Assembly (NCBI GenBank): GCA_028289195.1
Contig: JANQQR010000015.1
Coordinates: forward strand, 1 to 64,000
Direction: 5' to 3'
Length of the DNA stretch: 64,000 nt
Source of the DNA: Phycisphaerales bacterium
GTDB taxonomy: Bacteria > Planctomycetota > Phycisphaerae > Phycisphaerales > UBA1924
Shown here: positions 54,779 through 63,526 of the stretch, one piece after another
Position numbering within the stretch: position 1 is the stretch's first letter
How the letters are laid out: each line of letters starts with the position of its first letter
The notes under the pieces: generated by a model
What the model was told of the DNA's origin: nothing
The model's input: only the letters and a program-made list of their open reading frames with translations
Databases searched by the model: none
Position numbers and translations under genes: made by a program

Positions 54779-55408
54779 ATGCGAACAGACACCACCGAAT
54801 CCTGGATCCGCAAGCTGCGGGCGGTCGCCGCGCTCAACCCCGTCCGCGGCGCGCAAGTCGCGGACGAAGCTGGGAATACGCGGGCCCTCGATGGGCTCGT
54901 CGTCGCGCGTCTCTCAGGCGAGCCAGCGCCCTCGATCCGAGCCGATGAGACGCCTGACGAACGCCTGTGGCGCTCGGTTGTGGACAACTCGATCGATCCC
55001 TCGCCGCTGCTGGAAGAGTTCCGCCGGATGCCTCGCTCGGATCTTGACTCCGGGTCGCTGGTGCCGCGCGCACTCGCGCCCGCCGTCGAGGTCTGGACGG
55101 AGACAGAATTCGCATCGATGCATGCACTCGCGTGGCTCTCGATATCGCGATCGTCTCCCGAATTGCTCGATCGGGCGCTCGATGCGGCCCGCTGGCATGT
55201 CACCCACACCGGCCCGGACAACGCGACGAATCGGCCGTGGGCGATCCACCTGTTCGTCCTGCTCAGCGAACGCGACAACGCGCCCGAAGCGGCACTGATG
55301 GCCGAGTCGCTGCTGCACTTCTGTCAGATTTCCGGGGGGCGTCCCGATCGGGTGAGCGCTTCGATCCTCGAAGACGGCGCCGACGCGCTCGAACGACTCG
55401 CGGTCTAG
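54779..55408 (+). CDS. Hypothetical helical protein
   Basis: A 209-residue soluble protein; no family recognised. It has no signal peptide or membrane helix and is rich in predicted helix (LLEEFRRMP, LLDRALDAARW, APEAALMAESLLHF), a repeat-like spacing that might be a pair of degenerate TPRs. The C-terminal codons share the palindrome CTAG with the stop of tatA on the other strand, so the two genes overlap by four bases at their ends. Codon use is normal for the region, which makes it a likely real gene. Confidence 0.65.
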   Translation: MRTDTTESWIRKLRAVAALNPVRGAQVADEAGNTRALDGLVVARLSGEPAPSIRADETPDERLWRSVVDNSIDPSPLLEEFRRMPRSDLDSGSLVPRALAPAVEVWTETEFASMHALAWLSISRSSPELLDRALDAARWHVTHTGPDNATNRPWAIHLFVLLSERDNAPEAALMAESLLHFCQISGGRPDRVSASILEDGADALERLAV

Positions 55409-55716
55409 TGCGCGGTGCCCTCAACCGAGTCGCTGCGGCTGACCCGCCTGGGGTCCGCGGCTTCGGCGTGCTCGCCCTCGGCCGTCTCGACGCTCGACTC
55501 TTTCTTGTCGCTGATCTGCTTCGAGCTCTCCTGGCGAGACGCCTCGTCGATCTCGTCCTGGATCCCGGCGATCCCCTTCTTGAACTCGACGATGCTCTTG
55601 CCGAGGCTCCGCCCGATCTCGGGAAGGCGGCGCCCAAAGATCAGCAGGCCGAGGGCCAGGATGATCACGAGCTGGAGTGGGCCGATGTTCTGGATGAAGG
55701 CGAGCTGGCTCAGCAT
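55405..55716 (-). CDS. tatA: Sec-independent translocase protein TatA/E
   Basis: Small membrane protein of 103 residues that forms the pore of the twin-arginine pathway. It has the N-terminal helix LQLVIILALGLLIFG followed by GRRLPEIGRSLGKSIVEFKK, the TatA/E amphipathic-helix signature, and an acidic, Ser/Glu-rich C-terminal tail. The Tat-exported asparaginase at 11129-12205 is a likely client. The ATG at 55716 (MLSQLAFIQNIG) is the proper start. It lies downstream of folD by 59 bases on the same strand; the tatB and tatC genes are not in this window. Confidence 0.93.
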   Translation of the reverse strand: MLSQLAFIQNIGPLQLVIILALGLLIFGRRLPEIGRSLGKSIVEFKKGIAGIQDEIDEASRQESSKQISDKKESSVETAEGEHAEAADPRRVSRSDSVEGTAH

Positions 55717-55775
55717 GCGGAGCTCCGATGGGGGGCGGGCCGAAAGCGGCATCCTGCCGGATACCGAACGATCAT

Positions 55776-56705
55776 TCAAGCGCCGCCGGGACTTTCGGTC
55801 AATGAGGCCTGTGAACTGATATCGACCGGGTTGGAGCCTGTTGCCGCGGATTCGGCGGCCGAGACCACATTCCCGAGCAGCACGGCAACCGTCACCGGGC
55901 CAACGCCCCCCGGTACCGGGCTGATCCAGCCGGCAACCTCGGAGATCTCGTCGAAGGCGACGTCCCCCACCGTGCGCCGCTTGCCGTCGTCACCCTCGAT
56001 CCGGTTGATCCCGACGTCGACGACCACAGCGCCCGGCTTCACCCAGTCGGCGCGCACGAGGCCCGGCACCCCCGCGGCCGCGATCAGCACGTCCGCGCGG
56101 CTCGTCAGATCGGTGATCGACTCCGTGTATTTGGTGCACGAGACGACCGTCGCCTCCCGGCGCATCAGCAGGACCGCGACGGGCTTGCCCACGATGTCCG
56201 AGGCGCCCACCGCGACACAGAACTTGCCGCGCAGCGCGACGCCGGTTGATTCGATCATCTCCAGGACCGCGAGCGCCGTGCACGGCGCCAGCGACGATCG
56301 CCCGTAGACGATGTTGCCGATGTTGGCGGGATTCACGCCCTCGACGTCCTTGGCCGGGGCGATCCGGCTCTGCACCGCGTACGGATCCACCCCCTCGGGC
56401 AGCGGCATGTGCACCATGATCGCGTGCACCCCAGGGTCGGAGCCGAGGGCGTCGACGACATCGAGCAGTTCCCGCTGCGTGCACCCCGGGCCGGGCTCGT
56501 GCAGTTCGTAGTCGATCCCCAGCGTGCGGCACATCTTGGCCTGGTTCAGCGCGTACACCCGCGCGGGCGCGTCGGCGTCGCAGCCGGCAAGCACGGCATC
56601 GAGGCGGACCGGGCATCCCCGATCCCGCAGCGCGCGGGCCCGCGACGCGATGCGGTGCTGCATCTTCGCCGCCAGAGCTCTGCCGTCGATGAGCTTCGCT
56701 GCCAT
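55776..56705 (-). CDS. folD: FolD-like methylenetetrahydrofolate dehydrogenase with altered active site
   Basis: Member of the bifunctional methylenetetrahydrofolate dehydrogenase/cyclohydrolase family, 309 residues. The general structure is preserved: MAAKLIDGRALA at the N-terminus, KDVEGVNPANIG, the NAD(P)-binding VGASDIVGKPVA, and PVPGGVGPVTVA at the end. However, in VYALNQAKMC the tyrosine is kept (Y51) but the catalytic lysine four residues later is Gln (Q55), and in VHMPLP the conserved Gln of VQLPLP is His (H99). D120 of KDVEG is retained. Loss of the lysine is known to remove cyclohydrolase but not dehydrogenase activity in the human enzyme, so this protein is probably a dehydrogenase only. 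It is divergent from ligA by 45 bases. Confidence 0.88.
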   Translation of the reverse strand: MAAKLIDGRALAAKMQHRIASRARALRDRGCPVRLDAVLAGCDADAPARVYALNQAKMCRTLGIDYELHEPGPGCTQRELLDVVDALGSDPGVHAIMVHMPLPEGVDPYAVQSRIAPAKDVEGVNPANIGNIVYGRSSLAPCTALAVLEMIESTGVALRGKFCVAVGASDIVGKPVAVLLMRREATVVSCTKYTESITDLTSRADVLIAAAGVPGLVRADWVKPGAVVVDVGINRIEGDDGKRRTVGDVAFDEISEVAGWISPVPGGVGPVTVAVLLGNVVSAAESAATGSNPVDISSQASLTESPGGA

Positions 56706-56711
56706 GCCCGT

Positions 56712-56719
56712 ACCATACT
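56712..56719. promoter_or_regulatory. Possible back-to-back -10 elements of folD and ligA
   Basis: TACCATACT in the 45-base divergent spacer reads TATGGT towards folD (ending six bases before its ATG, so a leaderless message) and CATACT towards ligA. No clear -35 on either side. Confidence 0.3.
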
Positions 56720-56750
56720 GGCCCCACACCCGGCGAGGTCGGCCCGACAG

Positions 56751-58832
56751 ATGCCCGCTCCGAAATCCGCTGCAAAGAGAGCCCTGGCGCTGCGCGCCGA
56801 GATCCGCGACGCGGACCATCGCTACTACGTGCTGGCGAGCCCGACGATCAGCGACCGGGAATACGACGAGAAGCTGGCCGAACTCCAGAGTCTCGAACAG
56901 GAACACCCGGACCTCGACGACCCCGAGAGCCCCACCCACCGGGTCGCGGGGGAGCCCATCGAGGGGTTCCGCACCGTCGCGCACAGCGTGCCGATGCTCT
57001 CGATCGACAACACCTACCACCCCGACGACGTGCGCAAGTGGATCGACGAACGGATCCCGCGCATGCTCGGCACCGATGACGAGGACGGAGGCCTGTTCGG
57101 CGGCGCGACCACGCCTGTATTCGCCTGCGACCCCAAGATCGACGGAGTCGCGCTGAGCCTTCGGTACGAAGGGGGCCGGCTCGTCCACGCCCTCACCCGC
57201 GGGGACGGCGAGAAAGGCGACGACGTCACGCACAACGTGCGCACGATCCGTGCGGTGCCGCTGTCGATCGAGGGCAAGGGCGTGCCGCGCGTGCTGGAGG
57301 TGCGCGGAGAGGCCTACATCCCCAACGACGAGTTCGCGCGCATCAACGCCGAGCGCGAGGAGGCGGGCGAGGAGCTGTTCATGAACCCGCGGAACACGTG
57401 CGCGGGAACGCTGAAGCAGCTCGACCCATCAATCACGGCCTCGCGGCGCCTCGGGTTCGTCGCCCACGGACGCGGACAGATCGAGCCGGGTGGCTTCGCG
57501 AGTTCGTACTCCGAGCTGCTCGACGAGCTGCGGTCTCTGGGGTTCCCGATCAGCGGAACGACCCGGTGCGAGAGCGCGGACGAGGTGCTCGGAGCGATCG
57601 AAGCGTTCCACGCGCGCATGGGCGAGCTGCCCTACATGGCCGACGGGATGGTCGTGCGCGTCGACGACTTCGAGACGCAGGCGCGCCTCGGCTCGACGAG
57701 CCGGAGCCCGAGGTGGTGCATCGCCTACAAGTACCCGGCGGAGCGCAAGACCACGACGCTCGAGGCGATCGAGGCGCAGGTGGGCAAGACCGGGAAGATC
57801 ACGCCGCGTGCAGTGATGGAACCCGTGCTCCTCGCCGGCACCACGGTGCGTCACGCCACGCTGCACAACTGGGGTCAGGTCCTGAAGAAGGACATCCGCG
57901 TCGGCGACACGGTCGTCGTGGAGAAGGCCGGCGAGATCATCCCGCAGGTGATCGAGGTGGTCGGCGAGAAGCGGAAGAAGGGTGCCCGCAAGACGAAAGC
58001 GCCCGAGCACTGCCCGGTGTGCGAGAGTGAAATCGAGATTGAAGAGGACGCCGCGGGCTCCGAGACCGCCCGGCGCTGCATCAACCCCGAGTGCCCGGCG
58101 CAGATCCGCGAGAAGCTCATCTGGTTCACGGGACGCGGGCAGATGGACATCGACGGCCTGGGCGAGAAGACGATCGACCAGATCCGCGACGAGTCCGACA
58201 TCCCGCTCGGCCACTTCGCCGACATCTTCAGGCTCCACGATCATCGCGACGCGCTGCTCGAACTCGAGCGGATGGGCCAGAAGAAGGTCGAGAACCTGCT
58301 CGCGGGTGTCGAAGAGGCCAAGTCGCGATCGATGGCGCGGATCCTCGGCTCGCTCGGGATCCGGCACCTGGGCGCCTCGAACGCCAAGCTGCTCGCGCGC
58401 CGGTTCGAGACGCTGGACGACCTTCTCAAGGCCGCAACGGAGGACCTCGAAGGCGTCGAGGGCTTCGGCCCGATCCGCGCCGAGGTAGTGCACAGGTACC
58501 TCCACTCGGAAGCGGGAAAGTCGACGTTCGGCGCCCTGCGGGGCGCGGGCCTTGCGTTCGACAACCCGGATTACCGGGCCCAGGACCAGGAGCCGGACGC
58601 CGATTCGGCCTTCGCCGGGAAGACCATCGTGCTCACCGGGACGCTCGAGAATTACGATCGTCCCGCGCTGAAGGAGATCCTGGAGTCGCTGGGGGCGAAA
58701 GTGACGAGCGCGGTGTCGAAACGGACCGATCTGGTCATTGTCGGGGCGGAGCCCGGATCGAAGTACGAGAAGGCCCGAGAACTGGGCGTCGAGACCTGGG
58801 ACGAGGCCCGCCTGCTTGGCGAGCTTCCGTGA
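56751..58832 (+). CDS. ligA: NAD-dependent DNA ligase
   Basis: Essential replicative DNA ligase, 693 residues. It has the Ia domain at the N-terminus (RYYVLASPTISDREYDE), the adenylation motif KIDGVALSL with nucleophile K129, the OB-fold, the four-cysteine zinc finger CPVC...CINPECPAQI, helix-hairpin-helix repeats (LGIRHLGASNAKLLA, VEGFGPIRAEV) and a C-terminal BRCT domain (about 605-690, GKTIVLTGTLENYDR). Domain order and length are standard. The frame is open upstream to 56409 over folD, but conserved sequence begins near the ATG 56751. It is followed 24 bases later by the CYTH gene. Confidence 0.96.
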   Translation: MPAPKSAAKRALALRAEIRDADHRYYVLASPTISDREYDEKLAELQSLEQEHPDLDDPESPTHRVAGEPIEGFRTVAHSVPMLSIDNTYHPDDVRKWIDERIPRMLGTDDEDGGLFGGATTPVFACDPKIDGVALSLRYEGGRLVHALTRGDGEKGDDVTHNVRTIRAVPLSIEGKGVPRVLEVRGEAYIPNDEFARINAEREEAGEELFMNPRNTCAGTLKQLDPSITASRRLGFVAHGRGQIEPGGFASSYSELLDELRSLGFPISGTTRCESADEVLGAIEAFHARMGELPYMADGMVVRVDDFETQARLGSTSRSPRWCIAYKYPAERKTTTLEAIEAQVGKTGKITPRAVMEPVLLAGTTVRHATLHNWGQVLKKDIRVGDTVVVEKAGEIIPQVIEVVGEKRKKGARKTKAPEHCPVCESEIEIEEDAAGSETARRCINPECPAQIREKLIWFTGRGQMDIDGLGEKTIDQIRDESDIPLGHFADIFRLHDHRDALLELERMGQKKVENLLAGVEEAKSRSMARILGSLGIRHLGASNAKLLARRFETLDDLLKAATEDLEGVEGFGPIRAEVVHRYLHSEAGKSTFGALRGAGLAFDNPDYRAQDQEPDADSAFAGKTIVLTGTLENYDRPALKEILESLGAKVTSAVSKRTDLVIVGAEPGSKYEKARELGVETWDEARLLGELP

Positions 58833-58856
58833 CCGCCGCCCGAGCACACCGCCCCC

Positions 58857-59375
58857 ATGCAGAACGTTGAGTACAAATGCGAGCTGCGCGACCCCGAGAT
58901 CGCGCGAGCCGTGCTGCAGCGGATCGGCGGGCGCAGGGTCAACTCGGTGCGCCAGGACGACGTCTACTTCAAGATGTTCGAGGGGCGCCTCAAGAAGCGC
59001 AAGGCCGAGGGCGAGCCGCTGGAGTGGATCCAGTACCACCGCCAGGACCGCCTGGGCTCCAAGCTCTGCCACTTCAAGATCATGAGCGAATCAGAGGCGC
59101 GCCTGCGCTTCGGCGAGCGCCCGATGCCCGAATGGGTGCGCGTCGGCAAGACGCGCGAGCTGTGGATGTACGGCTCCGCCCGAGTGCACATCGACGAGGT
59201 CGACAACCTCGGCATGTTCTTCGAGATCGAGGCGCTGGTGACCCCGCGCCAGCACATCGGTCGCTGCCACAGGCTGATCCGATCGCTGCTGACGCGATTC
59301 GGCCCGACCCTCGGCGAGCCCATCGCCTGCAGCTACGGCGACATGATGGCGATCGAGGAAGAGACCGCGGCCTAA
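58857..59375 (+). CDS. CYTH-domain protein (class IV adenylate cyclase / thiamine-triphosphatase-like)
   Basis: A 172-residue protein starting MQNVEYKCELRDP, the beginning of the CYTH tunnel fold, where paired Glu/Lys residues bind triphosphate and metal. Further family segments are QDDVYFKMFEGRLKKRK, EWIQYHRQDR and FEIEALV near the C-terminus. Members bind ATP, thiamine triphosphate or inorganic triphosphate; I cannot tell which applies here. It is short and single-domain, in the CyaB group. It follows ligA on the same strand and its stop overlaps the convergent pseudouridine synthase stop by four bases. Confidence 0.85.
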   Translation: MQNVEYKCELRDPEIARAVLQRIGGRRVNSVRQDDVYFKMFEGRLKKRKAEGEPLEWIQYHRQDRLGSKLCHFKIMSESEARLRFGERPMPEWVRVGKTRELWMYGSARVHIDEVDNLGMFFEIEALVTPRQHIGRCHRLIRSLLTRFGPTLGEPIACSYGDMMAIEEETAA

Positions 59376-60493
59376 GGCAGAGCCTCGTCGAGATCCACCG
59401 TCGCCCCCGGGATCGTCAGGACCTCCGACGAATCCCATGATTTCCGCAGCACCCGCACAACTTCCAGCATGTCCGCGTGCAGCGGCGCCGTGAACACGCG
59501 CTTCTCGTTGGTCGCAGGGTGGTGGATCCCGAGCAGCGCGGCATGCAGCGCCTGGCGCTCGAACACCTCGCCGCGACGCGAGGGGTCGATCGTGCCGAGA
59601 TCGAGCGCATCCCCCTCGTACATGTCGTCGCCCACCAGGGGGTGGCCCCGGTGGGTCATGTGCACGCGGATCTGGTGGGTCCGGCCCGTCTTGAGCTCCA
59701 GCTCGACCAGCGTGAACGCCCTCCCGCTCCCGCTCGGGTCGGAGAAGCGCTGGCGCACCCGGCAGACAGTGTGAGCGTGCTTGCCCAGCTCGTCGTAGCG
59801 CACCACCATCTTCTCGCGCTGGCCCTTGACCTTGCTCGGGCTCGGCCCGATAGGCAGCTCGATGTGGTCTGCGTCGACCTCGACGTTCCCCTGCACCAGC
59901 GCCAGGTAGCGCTTATCGACGGCCCGGTTCTCGAACTGGCGCCCGAGCTTCCAGTGGGCCTCGTCGTCCTTGGCCACGACCATCACGCCCGACGTCCTTC
60001 GATCGAGCCGGTGCACCACGCCCGGTCGCGCCTTGTCCTCGCCCACGCTCGAGAGCGTCGACGTCCCGCCGCCCTGCTGCGCGAAGTGGTGCACGAGCGC
60101 GTTGAGCAGCGTCCCCGAGTGATGGCTCCGCGCCGGGTGCACGATGATGTCCGGGCGCTTGTTGAGCACGATCATCGCCTCGTCCTCGAACAGCACGTCG
60201 ATCGGGATGTCCTCGCCCTGGATCTCCTTCGACGGAGGAGGCGGCAGCGCGACCTCCACCTCGTCGTCCAGACGCAGCTTCGTCGACGCCTTGGGTGTCC
60301 GCGCGTTGACCGTCACAAGCCCCGCTTCGATCAGCCCCTGCAGCTGCGTGCGGCTCATGAACGTGATTCGATCGGTGAGATACTTGTCGAGGCGCTTGTT
60401 GAGGTCGCGTGTGAGCTTGAACGCCACGCGGCACAGCCCCTCGCCCTCGTCGTTCTCGCCTTCCCCGGACTGCTCGCCCACCCACACGCGCAC
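59372..60493 (-). CDS. RluA/RluD-family pseudouridine synthase
   Basis: Pseudouridine synthase of 373 residues that modifies 23S rRNA or tRNA. An N-terminal S4 domain (NKRLDKYLTDRITFMSRTQL) is followed by the catalytic domain with GVVHRLDRRTSGVMVV, whose Asp is the catalytic nucleophile, then KRYLALVQG and KTGRTHQIRVHM. The start is uncertain: a GTG at 60493 gives ~30 residues before the S4 domain, and the frame is open further upstream into the preceding gene. It lies downstream of the membrane protein gene at 60559, on the same strand. Confidence 0.9.
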   Translation of the reverse strand: MRVWVGEQSGEGENDEGEGLCRVAFKLTRDLNKRLDKYLTDRITFMSRTQLQGLIEAGLVTVNARTPKASTKLRLDDEVEVALPPPPSKEIQGEDIPIDVLFEDEAMIVLNKRPDIIVHPARSHHSGTLLNALVHHFAQQGGGTSTLSSVGEDKARPGVVHRLDRRTSGVMVVAKDDEAHWKLGRQFENRAVDKRYLALVQGNVEVDADHIELPIGPSPSKVKGQREKMVVRYDELGKHAHTVCRVRQRFSDPSGSGRAFTLVELELKTGRTHQIRVHMTHRGHPLVGDDMYEGDALDLGTIDPSRRGEVFERQALHAALLGIHHPATNEKRVFTAPLHADMLEVVRVLRKSWDSSEVLTIPGATVDLDEALP

Positions 60494-60558
60494 CGCGTCC
60501 GGGTCGACCTTGCCCCCGGGCAGGACGAGCGGCGGGCGTTCGTTGTCGGCTTCGGCGC

Positions 60559-61674
60559 TCAGTTGCCGCCCTGGGGATCCGACGGCTCGGTGTCCTCTTC
60601 GGACTCACCTTCGCCGGTCGTGTCCTCGGCCTCGCCCCCTTCGGCATCAGGTTCGGCGAAGGGATCGTCGTCGGCCTGGGCCGGCTCCTGACCCTCCTGC
60701 TGCTGGCGCTCCTGCTCCTGGCGCAGGCGCTCCTGGATGTCGATGGGCACCTGGTCCGGGTCGAAGCCGGGAGGCACGAAGCCCTCGGGCTGGGGCTGCA
60801 CGAGGTAGTTGTTCGGACCGATCTGGTCGACGAACGGGTCGGTCGAGTTGGGGTTGTCGGGGTTCAGCGGCAGCGTGGCCGGGTCGGCCGGGGTGCTGGT
60901 CCCGGGCGAGGCGAACGGGTCGTCGAGCGGGCGCTCGGGCGGCAGATCCGCCTGAGCGATCAGCTGGATCGGCGTCGACACCTCGGGGAGGATCTCGATG
61001 CGGGCGCGGGCCTCTTCGGCCTGGGGCAGGTAGCCCCGCTCCTCGGAGACCGCTGCCGCGGCTTCGAGGTGGGTGCGGGCGGCGTCGGAGTCGTAGCGCG
61101 ACATCGCCACCGCGGCACGCCCGAACAGGGCGCGGATGTTCAGCATGGTGCGATCGCGATCGCCGGAGGTCTTCGAAGCGACCTCCTCGTACAGCGCGTC
61201 GGCCTTGGCCAGAAGATCGCTGGTCTCGGTCTCGTCGAGGATGTCGGCCTCGACCTGGTTGGTTAGGTCGGCGCCCGGGGCGAGGCCGCGACGGGCGGCG
61301 CCCGCGTAGATGTCGGCGGCGTCCAACTTGGCCATCACGGCGATCGCGCCGTGGCCGGCGTGCTCTTCTGCGACTGCGAGCAGGCTGTCGGGGCTGCCGG
61401 TGCGGATGCCGTCGGTGCCGACGCTGCCACGGGCCTCCTCGAAGGCGACGAAGGCGCCATCGAGCTTGGCGGCCTGCCACTCGCCGAGCTTCTGCACGCC
61501 GACGTAGATCGCGGCGAGCACGGCGATGACCGTGAGCGCGGGCATGCCCCACTTGTTGAGGAAGTCGGCGAAGTCCTGGTTGATGCGGTCGTCCTGGAGA
61601 CCGGCGCCGACCTGGATGTTCTCGCCAGACAGCTTGGGCTGCTGGTTGCCGTTCTTGTTGTTCTCGTCAGCCAT
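60559..61674 (-). CDS. Single-pass membrane protein, YfgM/TPR_21-like
   Basis: A 371-residue protein: a short cytoplasmic N-terminus rich in Asn/Gln, one membrane helix (WGMPALTVIAVLAAIYVGVQ), then helical periplasmic repeats resembling YfgM-type TPR proteins (EEARGSVGTDG, LLAKADALYEEVAS, ARTHLEAAAAV), and a long acidic, Pro/Gln-rich tail (QERLRQEQERQQQEGQE, then an Asp/Glu-rich end). YfgM works with PpiD at the Sec translocon, but here the resemblance is limited to the general layout. It is followed 65 bases later by the pseudouridine synthase gene. Confidence 0.68.
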   Translation of the reverse strand: MADENNKNGNQQPKLSGENIQVGAGLQDDRINQDFADFLNKWGMPALTVIAVLAAIYVGVQKLGEWQAAKLDGAFVAFEEARGSVGTDGIRTGSPDSLLAVAEEHAGHGAIAVMAKLDAADIYAGAARRGLAPGADLTNQVEADILDETETSDLLAKADALYEEVASKTSGDRDRTMLNIRALFGRAAVAMSRYDSDAARTHLEAAAAVSEERGYLPQAEEARARIEILPEVSTPIQLIAQADLPPERPLDDPFASPGTSTPADPATLPLNPDNPNSTDPFVDQIGPNNYLVQPQPEGFVPPGFDPDQVPIDIQERLRQEQERQQQEGQEPAQADDDPFAEPDAEGGEAEDTTGEGESEEDTEPSDPQGGN

Positions 61675-61778
61675 GGTGTGTCTTCTACCCGGTGCTGAGG
61701 TGATCGGTTCAGGCGAACCCCCAAGGGTAGCCGCACCGGCGAACCTGAACAACACCCAAGCGCACGCCCGGAAACGGT

Positions 61779-62729
61779 CTACAGGGCCTCGTGGAAGCGC
61801 CAGGGCGTCTCGCTCGCGAGCGCCGAGTCCGGCACGAGGCGTTCCCGGACCTCCCGCGCCAGGTGCGTGAGCCCTGCCCTCTCTCGGGCGCTGGTCTGCA
61901 CGTCGACCCCCTCGCTCTCGCGGAGGTCCGCTCGAAGACCGACCCGGAGCACCGGGGCCCCGCTCTCCATCGCGATCGCGGGCGTCTGGGCGTCTCGGGC
62001 GCTCACGATCAGATCGGCTCGATCGGCCAGCGCGCGGACCGCATCACCGGACCGCGCATCGATCGCGTCCCGAGAATCGGACGCCAGGCCCGCGCCGTCG
62101 ACCCAGCGGACGACCAGCCCGTCCAGATCGAGCGTCACGCCGACATGGTCACGAGTCGTGCCCGGCTCGTCGGCAACGATCGAGACGGCCCGCTGCGCCA
62201 GCGCGTTGGTCAGGGAGCTCTTTCCGATATTGGGAGCGCCGACGAGGACGACGAGCGGGGGCGTGAGCAAGCGGTCGAGCTCGGGCGATGCGCTCGCTCT
62301 GCCACCGCGTCGAACGAGCTCGGCGTGACGGAGGATCACATCGATCGCCCGCGTCGAAGATGCCCGCGCGATCGCGTCCATCGCACAGGCCTCCGCGTGA
62401 TCGCGGGCTTCGGGGTACCGACCGCCCGGAGCCTCGGGAGCGCCCACCTCTGCACCACTCGCCGCCAGCGCGTGCAGGATGGTGTCGATGATCAGCGCGC
62501 CGCCGTGCGGCATGAGCTGCGCGCTCGACGCCTCCCATCGGGCGACAAGGCCGGTGTCGACGCCGGCGATATCCGCGAGGCGGACCTGGCCCGTTCGAAG
62601 AACCGGGATGCCGACCGCGCCGAGCACCCCGTCGAGAGCGTCTGGCGCAGCCGCTCGGACCTCGATCGAAGCGATCGCGGCACCGCCGGGCGCACGCGCC
62701 GTGCTCAGCCAGGCGACGGCGGCGCTCAT
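61779..62729 (-). CDS. Minimal MnmE/TrmE-like GTPase
   Basis: A 316-residue protein with the N-terminal TrmE-like start (LSTARAPGGAAIASIEVR), a helical middle, and a GTPase domain with GAPNIGKSS (G1, 164-172), PGTTRD (G2/G3 region, 189-194) and DGAG (D211). Normal MnmE has about 450 residues, a G4 motif NKxD, and a C-terminal Cys motif (CxGK) needed for tRNA wobble-uridine modification. Here the G4 position reads GLRAD (264-268), and the chain ends FHEAL without a cysteine. It may be a non-classical GTPase of the same fold or a degenerate paralogue. Its stop overlaps the start of nothing else; its start overlaps the end of the coaX gene by four bases. Confidence 0.78.
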   Translation of the reverse strand: MSAAVAWLSTARAPGGAAIASIEVRAAAPDALDGVLGAVGIPVLRTGQVRLADIAGVDTGLVARWEASSAQLMPHGGALIIDTILHALAASGAEVGAPEAPGGRYPEARDHAEACAMDAIARASSTRAIDVILRHAELVRRGGRASASPELDRLLTPPLVVLVGAPNIGKSSLTNALAQRAVSIVADEPGTTRDHVGVTLDLDGLVVRWVDGAGLASDSRDAIDARSGDAVRALADRADLIVSARDAQTPAIAMESGAPVLRVGLRADLRESEGVDVQTSARERAGLTHLAREVRERLVPDSALASETPWRFHEAL

Positions 62730-63526
62730 CCGTCCGAGTCGTGGTCGAGCAATCGCCGACAGGCGACCTCGATGCCCCGGAGCGTCAGGTCGGGCACGAT
62801 GCGATCGACGATCTCGTCGTCTTCAAGAAGGAGCGGCGCGTCTGTACCGGTGGCGACGACCGGCGGGAACGCGTCGTATGCGATCGCGAAGCGCTCCACG
62901 AGCGCCCGCACCATACCCCGGACCGCGAAGTGCGTCCCGAGCATCATCGACTCGGCGGTGTTCTTGCCGAACGCGTTGTCGGGGACCCTCTGCAATTCGA
63001 GCTGAGGAAGCGCCTCGGCGCCCTCGTGCATGGCGTGGAGCATCATCGATGCGCCGGGCGCGATGGCCCCGCCCTGGAACACGCCCTCGCCGTCGACGAA
63101 GTCGACCGTGATCGCCGTGCCCGTATCGATCACGCAGCACGCCTGCTGCATCAGGTCGAACGCGGCGAGCGCGTTGAGGAGGCGGTCCCGGCCGGGCGTG
63201 GCATCGGGCAGCAGCGCCCGCTCGATGGGCACCTCGAGATCCTGCCCGAATCGGTAGACCTCGGCCTCGAGCGAGCCGCGCACCGCGGTGAGCACCGCGT
63301 CGAGCACGGGGTCGTTGTCGGAGGCGACCACGATCGCTGTCTGCTCCCCCGAAAGCTGCCCCTGCCCGCCCCTGATCAGCGCGGCGATCTCGTCGATCGA
63401 CGAGTTGGGGGCTCGGCTGCTCGAAAGCAGCTCTTTCCCCTGAAACACACCGACGCGGGTGTTCGTGTTGCCGACCACCACTCCCAGGAGCGACAGCGCC
63501 CCGGTGTTGTCCACAGAGTCAAACAC
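62726..63526 (-). CDS. coaX: Type III pantothenate kinase
   Basis: ASKHA-fold kinase for the first step of coenzyme A synthesis, 266 residues from the GTG at 63526, the usual size. GGGAG lies seven bases upstream of that GTG, which overlaps the end of the aminotransferase gene by eight bases. Recognisable motifs are VVVGNTNTRVGVF (phosphate 1), ATPGRDRLLNAL with the catalytic Asp, and VIDTGTAITVDFV with GGAIAPG. In the first motif the expected DxGNT aspartate is a valine (V17), which is unusual. It is the second gene in a run of three overlapping genes on this strand. Confidence 0.85.
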   Translation of the reverse strand: MFDSVDNTGALSLLGVVVGNTNTRVGVFQGKELLSSSRAPNSSIDEIAALIRGGQGQLSGEQTAIVVASDNDPVLDAVLTAVRGSLEAEVYRFGQDLEVPIERALLPDATPGRDRLLNALAAFDLMQQACCVIDTGTAITVDFVDGEGVFQGGAIAPGASMMLHAMHEGAEALPQLELQRVPDNAFGKNTAESMMLGTHFAVRGMVRALVERFAIAYDAFPPVVATGTDAPLLLEDDEIVDRIVPDLTLRGIEVACRRLLDHDSDG

